NCBI RefSeq assembly: GCF_027857615.1
Contig: NZ_JAQIFT010000049.1
Location: 1 to 64,000, forward strand
Length of the DNA stretch: 64,000 nt
Source of the DNA: Holtiella tumoricola
GTDB taxonomy: Bacteria > Bacillota > Clostridia > Lachnospirales > Cellulosilyticaceae
Direction: 5' to 3'
Translations under genes and position numbers: made by a program
The notes under the pieces: model-generated
Seen by the model: only the letters and a program-made list of their open reading frames with translations
Told to the model about the DNA's origin: nothing
Databases searched by the model: none
Part shown: piece after piece, positions 7,925 through 15,977 of the stretch
Layout of the letters: each line of letters opens with the position of its first letter
Position numbering within the stretch: the first letter of the stretch is position 1

Positions 7925-8700
7925 TGAATGAGATTAAAAAAACAGTCAAAGCAATAGAACTTGAATTAAAGAGCGCTTCTTCTGAGGCGCTTCTTTCACT
8001 TATTAAAGTATATGAGGTAGATACACGTCAAAGTGTAATAAAACTATGTCAAAAATATAAAAAGCAATTAGAAACCCTTGAAAAGCTTAAAGAAGAATGG
8101 GCGGATAAACTCTATTTTGACCAAGCATTTCGTGGAGAACATAAGATGCTTATAGGTATTGATGAAGTAGGACGAGGACCGCTGGCAGGACCTGTTGTAG
8201 CTTGTGCAGTTGTATTACCAGATGAATGTGAGCTTTTAGGGGTTAAAGATTCTAAGAAAATAGCCGAAGAAAAAAGAGAAGCACTTTATGATGAAATTAT
8301 GCACACAGCACTGCATGTAGGAATAGGCATAGTGGATGCACCTGAAATAGATGAAATAAATATTTTACAGGCTACATTTAAGGCTATGCGTATTGCAATA
8401 CAGGAACTAGCTATAAAACCTGAAGTTATTTTAGTTGATGGTGATAAAGTAATAAAAGGTGTAGGCTGTACGCAACATGCAGTTGTAAAAGGTGATAATA
8501 AAAGTGCTGCAATTGCAGCTGCAAGTATTGTAGCTAAAGTAACAAGAGACCGTATGATGAAAGCGTATGCCAAAGATTATCCTCATTATGATTGGGAAAG
8601 TAATAAAGGATATGGAAGTAATGCCCATTATAATGGAATAAGAGCACATGGTATTACCCCTCTTCATCGTAAAACATTCTTAAAAAATGAGGGATTTTAG
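7924..8700 (+). CDS. rnhB: Ribonuclease HII
   Basis: Cleaves RNA in RNA-DNA hybrids and removes misincorporated ribonucleotides. 258 residues with about 75 residues of N-terminal helical extension, as in Bacillus RnhB, then the catalytic domain opening IGIDEVGRGPLAGPVV with the first DE pair. VKDSKK, VDGD and ASIVAKVTRDR motifs follow. Start ATG overlaps the signal peptidase stop and its own stop overlaps the next GTG, making a tightly coupled chain. Confidence 0.97.
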   Translation: MNEIKKTVKAIELELKSASSEALLSLIKVYEVDTRQSVIKLCQKYKKQLETLEKLKEEWADKLYFDQAFRGEHKMLIGIDEVGRGPLAGPVVACAVVLPDECELLGVKDSKKIAEEKREALYDEIMHTALHVGIGIVDAPEIDEINILQATFKAMRIAIQELAIKPEVILVDGDKVIKGVGCTQHAVVKGDNKSAAIAAASIVAKVTRDRMMKAYAKDYPHYDWESNKGYGSNAHYNGIRAHGITPLHRKTFLKNEGF

Positions 8701-10151
8701 TGATCAATCAAACATTTATTCATACAAAACTTCATTCAGCCAATTCTTATGCTGCCTTAACTGAACAAGCTAAGGCAGCATTACTTACATCTAAAAGTCA
8801 ATTAGGTTTAAATGTGGGCGACTTATTAGAAGGAAATCTTGTTAAAGTTGAGAATAAATTTTTTCTCAGAGAACTTGTAACAGGTCAACTATTTGCAACC
8901 AATTTAATAGATGAGCATTTACTTGGTCAGCTCTTAAAGTTTGAAGTAAAGGGATATGAGGGAACAAAACTTTTGTTAGCCTTAAGTGAGTCTACAATGT
9001 CACAAAATACGCTTATAGAGCAAGCTATGGACACATTAGATCTACCTAGGGAAGAGGGAATAAAGCAACTTATTAAAGCATTTACAGATGCTGAATTACC
9101 CCTTCAAAAAGAACCTATTCTTCAAACCTATAGACTGCAACAAGTAACAGAGTTACCAGGACAAGCTTTTTTAAACATACTAAAATATCACCAAGGAAAT
9201 ACATATGCCCCTTCCAATATACCGATTGGTCATGAGACATTAAAGCAAATGGGGAATTATAAGGAAGATGTTTTGAAAGAAGTATTAGACCAAACACTTG
9301 AAGCGTATTCTCGCACCATAGAAGAGAATAAGCCTATGGCGAATAAAACAGGAGCATTACAAAGCTTTTTGAAGGGTATTCAGCAAACTTTACCAGAAAC
9401 AGTATTTAAAGCAGTTTTGCAAAACCTTATGTCAGAGACTGGAATTCTAAAAGAGGAAGGTCATACTCAATTAGATAAAGTATCTACCTCAAAGCTTATA
9501 GAGACCTTAGTGAAACAGTTAGATGAAATGCCTTTAGATGAAAGTTTAAAAAAGTGTTTAAAAGCATGTTTTACTTTAGATTCCAATACGCTGAGGCAGG
9601 CAAGTAAACAAGCAAAAGGTTTAAAGGATACAGTACTTTTTAAAGAAGAGGAAATAGTTAAAGTACTTGTCAAAGAAATGAAGCAATTAAGTGGAAATAG
9701 CCAAGGTCTAGAAAAAATGCTAAATGAATTAGAGGAGCAACTTCTTATTCATCATAAATTGAAGGAAGAGGGACAATACTATACATTCCCCTTTATGAGT
9801 GAATTAGGAGAGGCAAAAGGAAAAGTGTATTTTTACAAACCTTATAAAAATAAGCAAAAGCAAGATAAAAGTTTATATACAGTTATTGCTTTAGAAATGC
9901 CAACTTTGAAGGAAATAGAAGTCCATATCCATCAGATAGATAAAAACTTAAGATTAGATTTTTATACAGAACTAGAAGCAGCGAAAAAGTTAATTGAGGC
10001 AGAAGGTTATAGATTATTAGAGCCTTTAGGAAAATTAGGTTATCAAGTAGAACATATAAGTTTTGCTAAAAAGGAAGATAGAGAAGTTATAGCTCTACAG
10101 AGTGAAGAAAAGGATTTACCTCTACCTACAGGTTTTGATTATCATATTTAA
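8700..10151 (+). CDS. FliK C-domain-like protein of unknown function (YlqG-type)
   Basis: 483 residues, no signal peptide or membrane segment. GTG 8700 overlaps the rnhB stop by one base, with GAGGGA upstream. The middle is helical and low in recognisable motifs; the C-terminal ~110 residues (YTFPFMSELGEAKGKVYFYK... then LEMPTLKEIEVHIHQ) resemble the hook-length-control C domain in strand pattern. The next gene is an FlhB C-domain, the partner of FliK in the export specificity switch. Bacillus has hypothetical ylqG/ylqH genes at the same position after rnhB. The FliK link is inferred from pattern and context; the molecular role is unknown. Confidence 0.62.
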   Translation: MINQTFIHTKLHSANSYAALTEQAKAALLTSKSQLGLNVGDLLEGNLVKVENKFFLRELVTGQLFATNLIDEHLLGQLLKFEVKGYEGTKLLLALSESTMSQNTLIEQAMDTLDLPREEGIKQLIKAFTDAELPLQKEPILQTYRLQQVTELPGQAFLNILKYHQGNTYAPSNIPIGHETLKQMGNYKEDVLKEVLDQTLEAYSRTIEENKPMANKTGALQSFLKGIQQTLPETVFKAVLQNLMSETGILKEEGHTQLDKVSTSKLIETLVKQLDEMPLDESLKKCLKACFTLDSNTLRQASKQAKGLKDTVLFKEEEIVKVLVKEMKQLSGNSQGLEKMLNELEEQLLIHHKLKEEGQYYTFPFMSELGEAKGKVYFYKPYKNKQKQDKSLYTVIALEMPTLKEIEVHIHQIDKNLRLDFYTELEAAKKLIEAEGYRLLEPLGKLGYQVEHISFAKKEDREVIALQSEEKDLPLPTGFDYHI

Positions 10152-10160
10152 GGGGGCTAT

Positions 10161-10442
10161 ATGGAAGATAAAATTAAACGCGCAGCAGCCATTAGTTATG
10201 ATCCAGAAAAAGCCAGTGCACCCATTGTAGTAGCTGAGGGAAAAGGATATGTAGCTAAGAACATTATTGAAGAAGCAAAGAAACAAAATATACCCGTTTA
10301 TAAAGATGATAAACTGGCTACACTTTTAACAGAAATTAAGATTGGAGCCCAAATACCTGAAGAACTTTATGATATTATGGCTCAAATACTTGTGTTTGTG
10401 AGTGATATGGATGAACTCTACGGTAAAGTGTCAAAAGAATAA
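10161..10442 (+). CDS. FlhB C-terminal-domain paralogue (FlhX/YlqH type)
   Basis: 93-residue soluble protein equivalent to the FlhB fragment released after NPTH autocleavage. AAAISYDPEKASAPIVVAEG aligns with AIAIQYDPEKNVAPIVVAKG of the true FlhB at 56609, and GAQIPEELYDIMAQILVFV with GQQIPAELYNAVAEVLAFV. It has no transmembrane part and no NPTH. In Helicobacter the similar FlhX can stand in for the FlhB C-domain. RBS AAGGGGGC precedes ATG 10161. Its role here is unproven; it could tune export switching or serve an unrelated function. Confidence 0.88.
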   Translation: MEDKIKRAAAISYDPEKASAPIVVAEGKGYVAKNIIEEAKKQNIPVYKDDKLATLLTEIKIGAQIPEELYDIMAQILVFVSDMDELYGKVSKE

Positions 10443-10773
10443 TAGGCAAGTTGGCAGTTATTATGAACAAAAAGCAAAAATATACTTAGAATCATTAGGT
10501 TATACAATTCTTCAGATGAATTATCGTTGCCGCCTAGGAGAAATAGACCTTATTGCTAAAGACAAGGACTATATTGTTTTTGTAGAAATTAAATATCGCT
10601 ATTCAGCAAAATGTGGTCTACCTAGGGAGAGTGTCAACTATTATAAGAAGAAGAGAATTATTAATGTGGCCAAGTACTATCTCATGGCACATTATAAAAA
10701 AGAAGTAGCATGTCGATTTGATGTGATTGAGATATTAGGTGACCAACTTACACATTTAAAGGCGGCATTTTAG
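10411..10773 (+). CDS. yraN: YraN family (UPF0102) nuclease-like protein
   Basis: Predicted Holliday-junction-resolvase-like endonuclease fold of unproven role. 120 residues from ATG 10411. The restriction-nuclease core is visible: NRQVGSYYEQKAKIYLESLGY, then CRLGEIDLIAKD (GEIDLI with catalytic Asp), FVEIKYR (E-x-K). It overlaps the FlhB-like gene by 32 bases in another frame; GTG 10402 is another possible start and neither has a strong RBS, so coupled re-initiation is likely. Confidence 0.9.
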   Translation: MNSTVKCQKNNRQVGSYYEQKAKIYLESLGYTILQMNYRCRLGEIDLIAKDKDYIVFVEIKYRYSAKCGLPRESVNYYKKKRIINVAKYYLMAHYKKEVACRFDVIEILGDQLTHLKAAF

Positions 10774-10783
10774 GGAGGAAATC

Positions 10784-11611
10784 ATGATGGAACAAAAACG
10801 TGGTGCAATTTATAAAGAAGAAGGGATCATACCTCATGTTATATTTGAATGTTGGGAGAATGATTCAAATATGGGACATTGCTTTACAACAAAGTTAGGT
10901 GGTGTAAGCAAAGGAGAATGTGAAAGCCTAAATTTAGGATTTAACCGTGGGGATGATAGAGAAAATGTAGTAGAGAACTATCGACGTGTAGGTACATTAC
11001 TTGGAACAAGTATAGAGCAGATGGTACTTAGTAGACAAGTGCATGAAACACAAATAGCAGAAGTTACAAGTAATGATGCAGGTAATGGTATTATAACACC
11101 TAATAAATGGGAAAGTTTAGATGGTATTTATACAAAAGAGAAAGGGCTTACGCTGGTTACACACTATGCAGATTGTGTTCCACTATTTTTTTATGCAAGA
11201 AAGTATGGTATGATTGGAATGGCCCACGCAGGCTGGCGTGGCACTGTTAATGAAATTGGTAAAAAAATGATAGACATATGGCACCAAGAACACAATATTC
11301 CTCTAGAAGACATTGAAGTTGGTATTGGACCATCTATAGGACCTTGTTGTTTTGAGGTCCATACAGATGTAGCTGACGTCTTTTTAGAACGATTTGGTGA
11401 GCAACCTTTTATTGTTAAAAATACTAAAAATGATAAATATAATATAGATTTGTGGGCATGTAATGCTTATAGTTTAGAAACAATAGGTATAAAACCAAAT
11501 CAGATTGCTAAGGCTGAGATGTGTACGTGTTGTCAGAGTGATACGTTTTTCTCACATCGAAAAACCCAAGGTAAAAGAGGAACGTTAGGTGCTTTTATGT
11601 ACTTAAAATAG
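10784..11611 (+). CDS. pgeF: Multicopper-type purine nucleosidase YfiH/PgeF
   Basis: Member of the YfiH/LACC1 family, described as a purine nucleoside phosphorylase/adenosine deaminase and as the PgeF peptidoglycan-editing factor. 275 residues. Metal-binding motifs: RQVH near residue 85, HYADCVPLF near 126, HAGWRGT near 148 and GPSIGPCCFEV near 185; C-terminal CTCCQSDTFFSHR. ATG 10784 (or 10787) follows AGGGAGGAAATC. Which catalytic activity matters in vivo cannot be read from sequence. Confidence 0.92.
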   Translation: MMEQKRGAIYKEEGIIPHVIFECWENDSNMGHCFTTKLGGVSKGECESLNLGFNRGDDRENVVENYRRVGTLLGTSIEQMVLSRQVHETQIAEVTSNDAGNGIITPNKWESLDGIYTKEKGLTLVTHYADCVPLFFYARKYGMIGMAHAGWRGTVNEIGKKMIDIWHQEHNIPLEDIEVGIGPSIGPCCFEVHTDVADVFLERFGEQPFIVKNTKNDKYNIDLWACNAYSLETIGIKPNQIAKAEMCTCCQSDTFFSHRKTQGKRGTLGAFMYLK

Positions 11612-11623
11612 GAGTTGAATAAA

Positions 11624-12961
11624 TTGAAAAATACTTATAAATCACACCTTATAGTTGACGTACTTGAAGACAGCATTGCCAAAGAGTTAGAACTTGAAAA
11701 AGGTGATAAACTATTATCTATTAATGGGGAACGTATTCAAGATGTCTTTGATTATCGCTTTTTACTAAGTGATGAGGAGATAGAAGTTAAAGTTGAGAAA
11801 GCAAATGGAGAAGTTTGGGATTTCGAAATTGAAAAAGACTATGGAGATGATTTAGGTCTGGTTTTTGAAACAGAACTTATGGATGAGTTACTAAAATGTC
11901 GTAATAAGTGTAAGTTCTGTTTCATTGACCAACTTCCCCCTAATATGCGTCAAACAGTGTACTTTAAAGATGACGACTGGCGTATGTCTTTTTTAAATGG
12001 TAACTACATTACACTTACTAATATATCTGAGTATGACCAAGAACGTATGATCAAATACCGACTTTCACCACTCAATGTATCCATTCATGCTACAGACCCA
12101 GAGGTAAGACAAACATTACTTCATAATCGCTTTGCAGGTAAAATTATGGAACAACTGGGTACTTTAGTTGATCATGGTATACAAATTAATGGACAAATTG
12201 TATTATGTCCAGGTTTAAATGATGGTAAGGTTCTTGATCAAACAATACAAGACTTAAGTACGTTTATACCAGATATACTATCATTAACTGTTGTTCCAGT
12301 AGGAGTTTCAAAATTTAGAGAAAACCTACCTTATTTAGAATCATTTAATGAGGAATCAGCAAGAGAAGTTGTAGAAGTTATAGAAAAATGGCAAAAATAT
12401 TATTTAGAGAAGATGGGTACACGCTTTGTCTTTGCAGCAGATGAATTCTATATTACAGGAAAAATGCCAAAGCCAAGTTATGATGAATATGAAGGATTCC
12501 CTGTTTTAGATAATGGTGTTGGAATGCTGACAAAATTTGAGTATGAATTAGAAGAAGCACTTAAAGAGGCGACAGATAATGGAGAAGCATTTGAATGTTC
12601 AATAGCAACAGGATGTATTACAGAAGTATTTATGAAAAATTGTGTTGCAAAACTAGAAGAAAAATTCTCACATATTAAAATACATGTTTATCCTATTATC
12701 AATGAATATTTTGGTGAATATGTAACTGTAACAGGACTTTTGACAGGACAAGACATTGTAAAGACACTAAAATCTAAACAAAACTTAGGGAAAGTTTTGC
12801 TAATTGCTGAGAATATGTTAAAATGTGGTGAAGAGGTCTTTTTAGATGACTATACTGTAGATCAACTGAAGAGTGAACTAGGAGTTCCGGTTCTCGTGAT
12901 GCCGAATGAGGGACAAGAATGGCTAGATAAGATTTTACATGCAAAAGGAGAAATAAAATGA
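11624..12961 (+). CDS. DUF512 protein: PDZ-like plus radical-SAM-like
   Basis: Conserved Firmicutes protein next to der, function unknown. 445 residues. An N-terminal PDZ-like segment (residues ~8-45, containing KELELEKGDKLLSINGE) precedes CRNKCKFCF at about residues 92-100, a C-x3-C-x2-C cluster as in radical-SAM enzymes, then a (beta/alpha) core with GNYITLTN and LSPLNVSIHA blocks and the DUF512 C-terminal part. TTG 11624 is chosen because AGGAG lies 9 bases upstream; TTG 11615 would touch the RBS. It overlaps der by 4 bases, hinting at a translation- or ribosome-related job. Confidence 0.86.
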   Translation: MKNTYKSHLIVDVLEDSIAKELELEKGDKLLSINGERIQDVFDYRFLLSDEEIEVKVEKANGEVWDFEIEKDYGDDLGLVFETELMDELLKCRNKCKFCFIDQLPPNMRQTVYFKDDDWRMSFLNGNYITLTNISEYDQERMIKYRLSPLNVSIHATDPEVRQTLLHNRFAGKIMEQLGTLVDHGIQINGQIVLCPGLNDGKVLDQTIQDLSTFIPDILSLTVVPVGVSKFRENLPYLESFNEESAREVVEVIEKWQKYYLEKMGTRFVFAADEFYITGKMPKPSYDEYEGFPVLDNGVGMLTKFEYELEEALKEATDNGEAFECSIATGCITEVFMKNCVAKLEEKFSHIKIHVYPIINEYFGEYVTVTGLLTGQDIVKTLKSKQNLGKVLLIAENMLKCGEEVFLDDYTVDQLKSELGVPVLVMPNEGQEWLDKILHAKGEIK

Positions 12962-14286
12962 GTAAACCAATTGTTGCAATTATAGGGAGACCAAATGTAG
13001 GAAAGTCTACCTTATTTAATAGACTTGCGAAAGCTAGAATTTCTATCGTTGATGATACACCAGGAGTAACACGTGATAGAATTTATGCAGATGTAGAATG
13101 GCTTAATTACAAATTTACAATGATCGATACAGGTGGTATTGAGCCAGAGAGTAACGATATTATTTTATCTCAAATGCGTAGACAAGCAGAAGCAGCGATT
13201 GCTTCCGCAGACGTTATTGTATTCTTAGTAGATAATAAAACAGGCCTTACAGATTCAGATATGCATGTTGCGAATATGCTTAGAAAATCACATAAACCTG
13301 TTGTACTTGTAGTTAATAAAGTAGATGATATGCAAACACAAACAATGGGGATTTATGAGTTCTATAACTTAGGACTTGGTGATCCTATTCCAATTTCAGC
13401 TGGACAACCTCTTAACTTAGGAGATATGTTAGATGCGATTGTAGAATACTTCCCACAACCAACTGACGATGAAGAAGAAGATGATGCAATTAAAGTTGCT
13501 ATCATTGGTAAACCAAACGTAGGTAAATCTTCACTTGTAAACAAAATTTGTGGAGAAGAACGTGTTATTGTAAGTGAGATTGCAGGAACAACACGTGATT
13601 CTGTAGATACAGAAGTAACAATTGATGATCAAAAATATGTATTAATTGATACAGCAGGGCTTAGAAAACGTAAAAAAGTAACAGAAGCGATCGAAAAATA
13701 CAGTATTATACGTACAGTAGCTGCTGTAGAGCGTGCGGATATTGTTCTTATTATGATTGATGCAAATGAAGGTATTACAGAACAAGATACAAAAATTGCA
13801 GGGATCGCTCATGAAGCAGGAAAAGGTTGTATTATCGTTGTAAACAAATGGGATTCAATTGAGAAAAACGATAAAACAATGAACGCTTATTTAAAAGATA
13901 TTACAAATACTTTAGCTTATATGCAATATGCACCATGTATGTTTATTTCAGCTATGACAGGACAACGTATTGGTAAGCTATTTGATATGATTCATACAAT
14001 CGCTCAAAATCAAACACTTCGTATTAGCACAGGATTACTTAATGATGTATTATATGAAGCAACAGCAATGAACCAACCACCACATGACAAAGGTAAAGCA
14101 CTTAAGATTCTCTACATGACACAAGTAAGTGTAAAACCACCAACATTTGTACTCTTTGTAAACGATAAAGAATTGATGCATTTCTCTTATTTAAGATACA
14201 TCGAAAATCAAATGCGTGAAGCCTTTGGCTTTAAAGGTACACCAATTCACTTTATCGTAAGAGAAAAAGGAAAGAAGGATGAATAA
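12958..14286 (+). CDS. der: Ribosome-associated GTPase Der (EngA)
   Basis: Essential double-GTPase for 50S assembly. 442 residues. First G domain: GRPNVGKST (about 10-18), DTGG, NKVD; second: GKPNVGKSS (about 183), DTAG, NKWD; C-terminal KH-like domain from about 360. ATG 12958 overlaps the previous stop (ATGA). It is followed 2 bases later by plsY, giving der-plsY-gpsA, a common Firmicutes order. Confidence 0.98.
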   Translation: MSKPIVAIIGRPNVGKSTLFNRLAKARISIVDDTPGVTRDRIYADVEWLNYKFTMIDTGGIEPESNDIILSQMRRQAEAAIASADVIVFLVDNKTGLTDSDMHVANMLRKSHKPVVLVVNKVDDMQTQTMGIYEFYNLGLGDPIPISAGQPLNLGDMLDAIVEYFPQPTDDEEEDDAIKVAIIGKPNVGKSSLVNKICGEERVIVSEIAGTTRDSVDTEVTIDDQKYVLIDTAGLRKRKKVTEAIEKYSIIRTVAAVERADIVLIMIDANEGITEQDTKIAGIAHEAGKGCIIVVNKWDSIEKNDKTMNAYLKDITNTLAYMQYAPCMFISAMTGQRIGKLFDMIHTIAQNQTLRISTGLLNDVLYEATAMNQPPHDKGKALKILYMTQVSVKPPTFVLFVNDKELMHFSYLRYIENQMREAFGFKGTPIHFIVREKGKKDE

Positions 14287-14288
14287 TC

Positions 14289-14894
14289 ATGTACCGATTG
14301 ATTGCACTTGGTCTCGGGTATTTGCTTGGGGGCATACAAACAGCTATTTTGTATGGAAGATTACAAGGAATTGAAATTCGTGAACACGGAAGTGGAAATG
14401 CGGGGGCAACAAATACTTTACGTGTACTAGGTAAAAAAGCGGCATTAATTGTATTTATAGGCGATGTACTAAAGGCAGCAGCTGCTGTTATGATTGCAAA
14501 ATTACTATTTCCAGATACATCATTACTCGCAGGACTTTATGCGGGTATTGGTGCAATCATTGGGCATAGCTACCCACTCTTCTTTAAATTTAAAGGAGGA
14601 AAAGGGATTGCTGTAACAGTAGGAACCATTTATTTTATTGATATCAGAATAGCACTTATTGTAAGTCTTATCTTTATTATAAGTGCATGGACTACACGTA
14701 TTGTCTCAAGTAGTTCACTCCTTTTAACAGGTTTTATTCCTATTTTACTTTACGTATTCTACAAAGGGTCTCCTAATATTGTAGAGATTGTATGCTTAGG
14801 TGTAGTGATTGCGGGTATTACAGCCTATAGACATAAGGAGAATATCGCAAGATTACTCAATGGGACAGAATCAAAGCTTGGCAGCAAGAAATAA
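14289..14894 (+). CDS. plsY: Acyl-phosphate:glycerol-3-phosphate acyltransferase PlsY
   Basis: Membrane enzyme making lysophosphatidic acid from acyl-phosphate and glycerol-3-phosphate; first acylation in phospholipid synthesis. 201 residues, about five membrane segments. Conserved loops GSGNAGATNTLRVLG (about 36), GHSYPLFFKFKGGKG (about 93) and a C-terminal TAYRHKENIARL. It stands beside gpsA, which makes its substrate, so the pair is a small lipid module. Confidence 0.96.
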   Translation: MYRLIALGLGYLLGGIQTAILYGRLQGIEIREHGSGNAGATNTLRVLGKKAALIVFIGDVLKAAAAVMIAKLLFPDTSLLAGLYAGIGAIIGHSYPLFFKFKGGKGIAVTVGTIYFIDIRIALIVSLIFIISAWTTRIVSSSSLLLTGFIPILLYVFYKGSPNIVEIVCLGVVIAGITAYRHKENIARLLNGTESKLGSKK

Positions 14895-14906
14895 GGAGGC
14901 ATAGGG

Positions 14907-15902
14907 ATGCAAAAGATAGGTGTACTTGGAGCAGGAAGTTGGGGATTAGCACTTAGTTTATTGCTTAATGAAAAAGGGCATGATGTAACAGTATGGTGCT
15001 ATGACCAAAAAGAAAAAGATGACTTGCTCACTTATAGAGAGAATAAACGTTGTTTACCAGGTATTAAAATACCATTAGAAATTCATTTTTCTACAGATTA
15101 TGAAGAATGTGTAGAGGGTAAAGATGTTGTAGTAATGGCTGTACCTTCAAAGGCTATACGTACAACTTCAGAAGCAATTATGCCTTATTTAGAGAAGGAG
15201 ACTGTTATTGTCAATGTTTCTAAGGGAATTGAATTTGAAACACTTTATACCCTTTCCCAAGTTATCGAATCTGTTGTACCAAACAAAGTTGTTGTTTTAT
15301 CAGGACCAAGCCATGCAGAAGAAGTAGCTAGACATATGCCAACAGCTGTTGTTGCTAGTAGCGAATGTATGGTGAGTGCAGAGTATATTCAAGATTTATT
15401 CATAACAGAATATTTTAGAGTCTATACAAACCCAGATATTATAGGTGTTGAATTAGGTGGAGCACTTAAAAATGTTATAGCACTTGCATCTGGTGTTGCA
15501 GAAGGATTAGGCTATGGTGATAATTCAAAGGCCGCACTTATTACAAGAGGTATTGCAGAAATCGCTAGACTAGGCGTAGCAATGGGAGGAAATCCTAATA
15601 CTTTCGGTGGTCTAACAGGAATAGGTGATCTTATTGTAACTTGTATGAGTGGCCATAGCCGTAATCGTAGATGTGGTGAACTTATTGGACAAGGTTATAC
15701 TCTAGATGAAGCAATCAAGAAAGTAAATATGGTTGTAGAAGGAGTTCCTACAACTAAAGGTGCTTATGCACTTATGAAAAAACATAATATTGAAATGCCA
15801 ATCATTACAGCAATCTATGAAGGACTTTTTGAAAATGCTCCTGTAGATGAAGTTGTAACAAAACTTATGTGCCGTGATAAAAAAATGGAGAGTTTTGATT
15901 AA
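14907..15902 (+). CDS. gpsA: Glycerol-3-phosphate dehydrogenase [NAD(P)+]
   Basis: Reduces dihydroxyacetone phosphate to sn-glycerol-3-phosphate for PlsY. 331 residues. Rossmann motif GAGSWGLAL (about 6-14); substrate/catalytic block ELGGALKNVIALASGVAEG near residue 187 with the conserved Lys; DNSKAALITRG and GLTGIGDLIVTC follow. ATG 14907 follows AAGGAGGCATAGGG. A hairpin with a T-run lies between it and spoIVA. Confidence 0.98.
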   Translation: MQKIGVLGAGSWGLALSLLLNEKGHDVTVWCYDQKEKDDLLTYRENKRCLPGIKIPLEIHFSTDYEECVEGKDVVVMAVPSKAIRTTSEAIMPYLEKETVIVNVSKGIEFETLYTLSQVIESVVPNKVVVLSGPSHAEEVARHMPTAVVASSECMVSAEYIQDLFITEYFRVYTNPDIIGVELGGALKNVIALASGVAEGLGYGDNSKAALITRGIAEIARLGVAMGGNPNTFGGLTGIGDLIVTCMSGHSRNRRCGELIGQGYTLDEAIKKVNMVVEGVPTTKGAYALMKKHNIEMPIITAIYEGLFENAPVDEVVTKLMCRDKKMESFD

Positions 15903-15917
15903 AGAGTGGTATATCTT

Positions 15918-15976
15918 ACGCCTTCTCACATATATTTAAATGTACCCATACATTTTAAATAGAGGAGGCGTTTTTT
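15918..15976 (+). terminator. Hairpin and T-run between gpsA and spoIVA
   Basis: ACGCCTTCTC (15918-15927) pairs with GAGGAGGCGT (15962-15971, one G-U), enclosing a smaller near-palindrome (15934-15960), and is followed by six T (15971-15976). It looks like a terminator for the gpsA unit, but the 3' arm contains the spoIVA Shine-Dalgarno AGGAGG (15963-15968). Confidence 0.6.
15925..15954 (+). promoter_or_regulatory. Candidate sigma-E promoter of spoIVA
   Basis: CATACATT (15947-15954) matches the sigma-E -10 consensus CATACAHT exactly. An AT-rich ACATAT/ATATTT element (15928-15937) lies upstream, but at imperfect spacing from the expected -35. spoIVA is a sigma-E gene in known spore formers. 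A start near 15961 would exclude the 5' arm of the hairpin from the spoIVA mRNA. Confidence 0.5.
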
Positions 15977-15977
15977 A

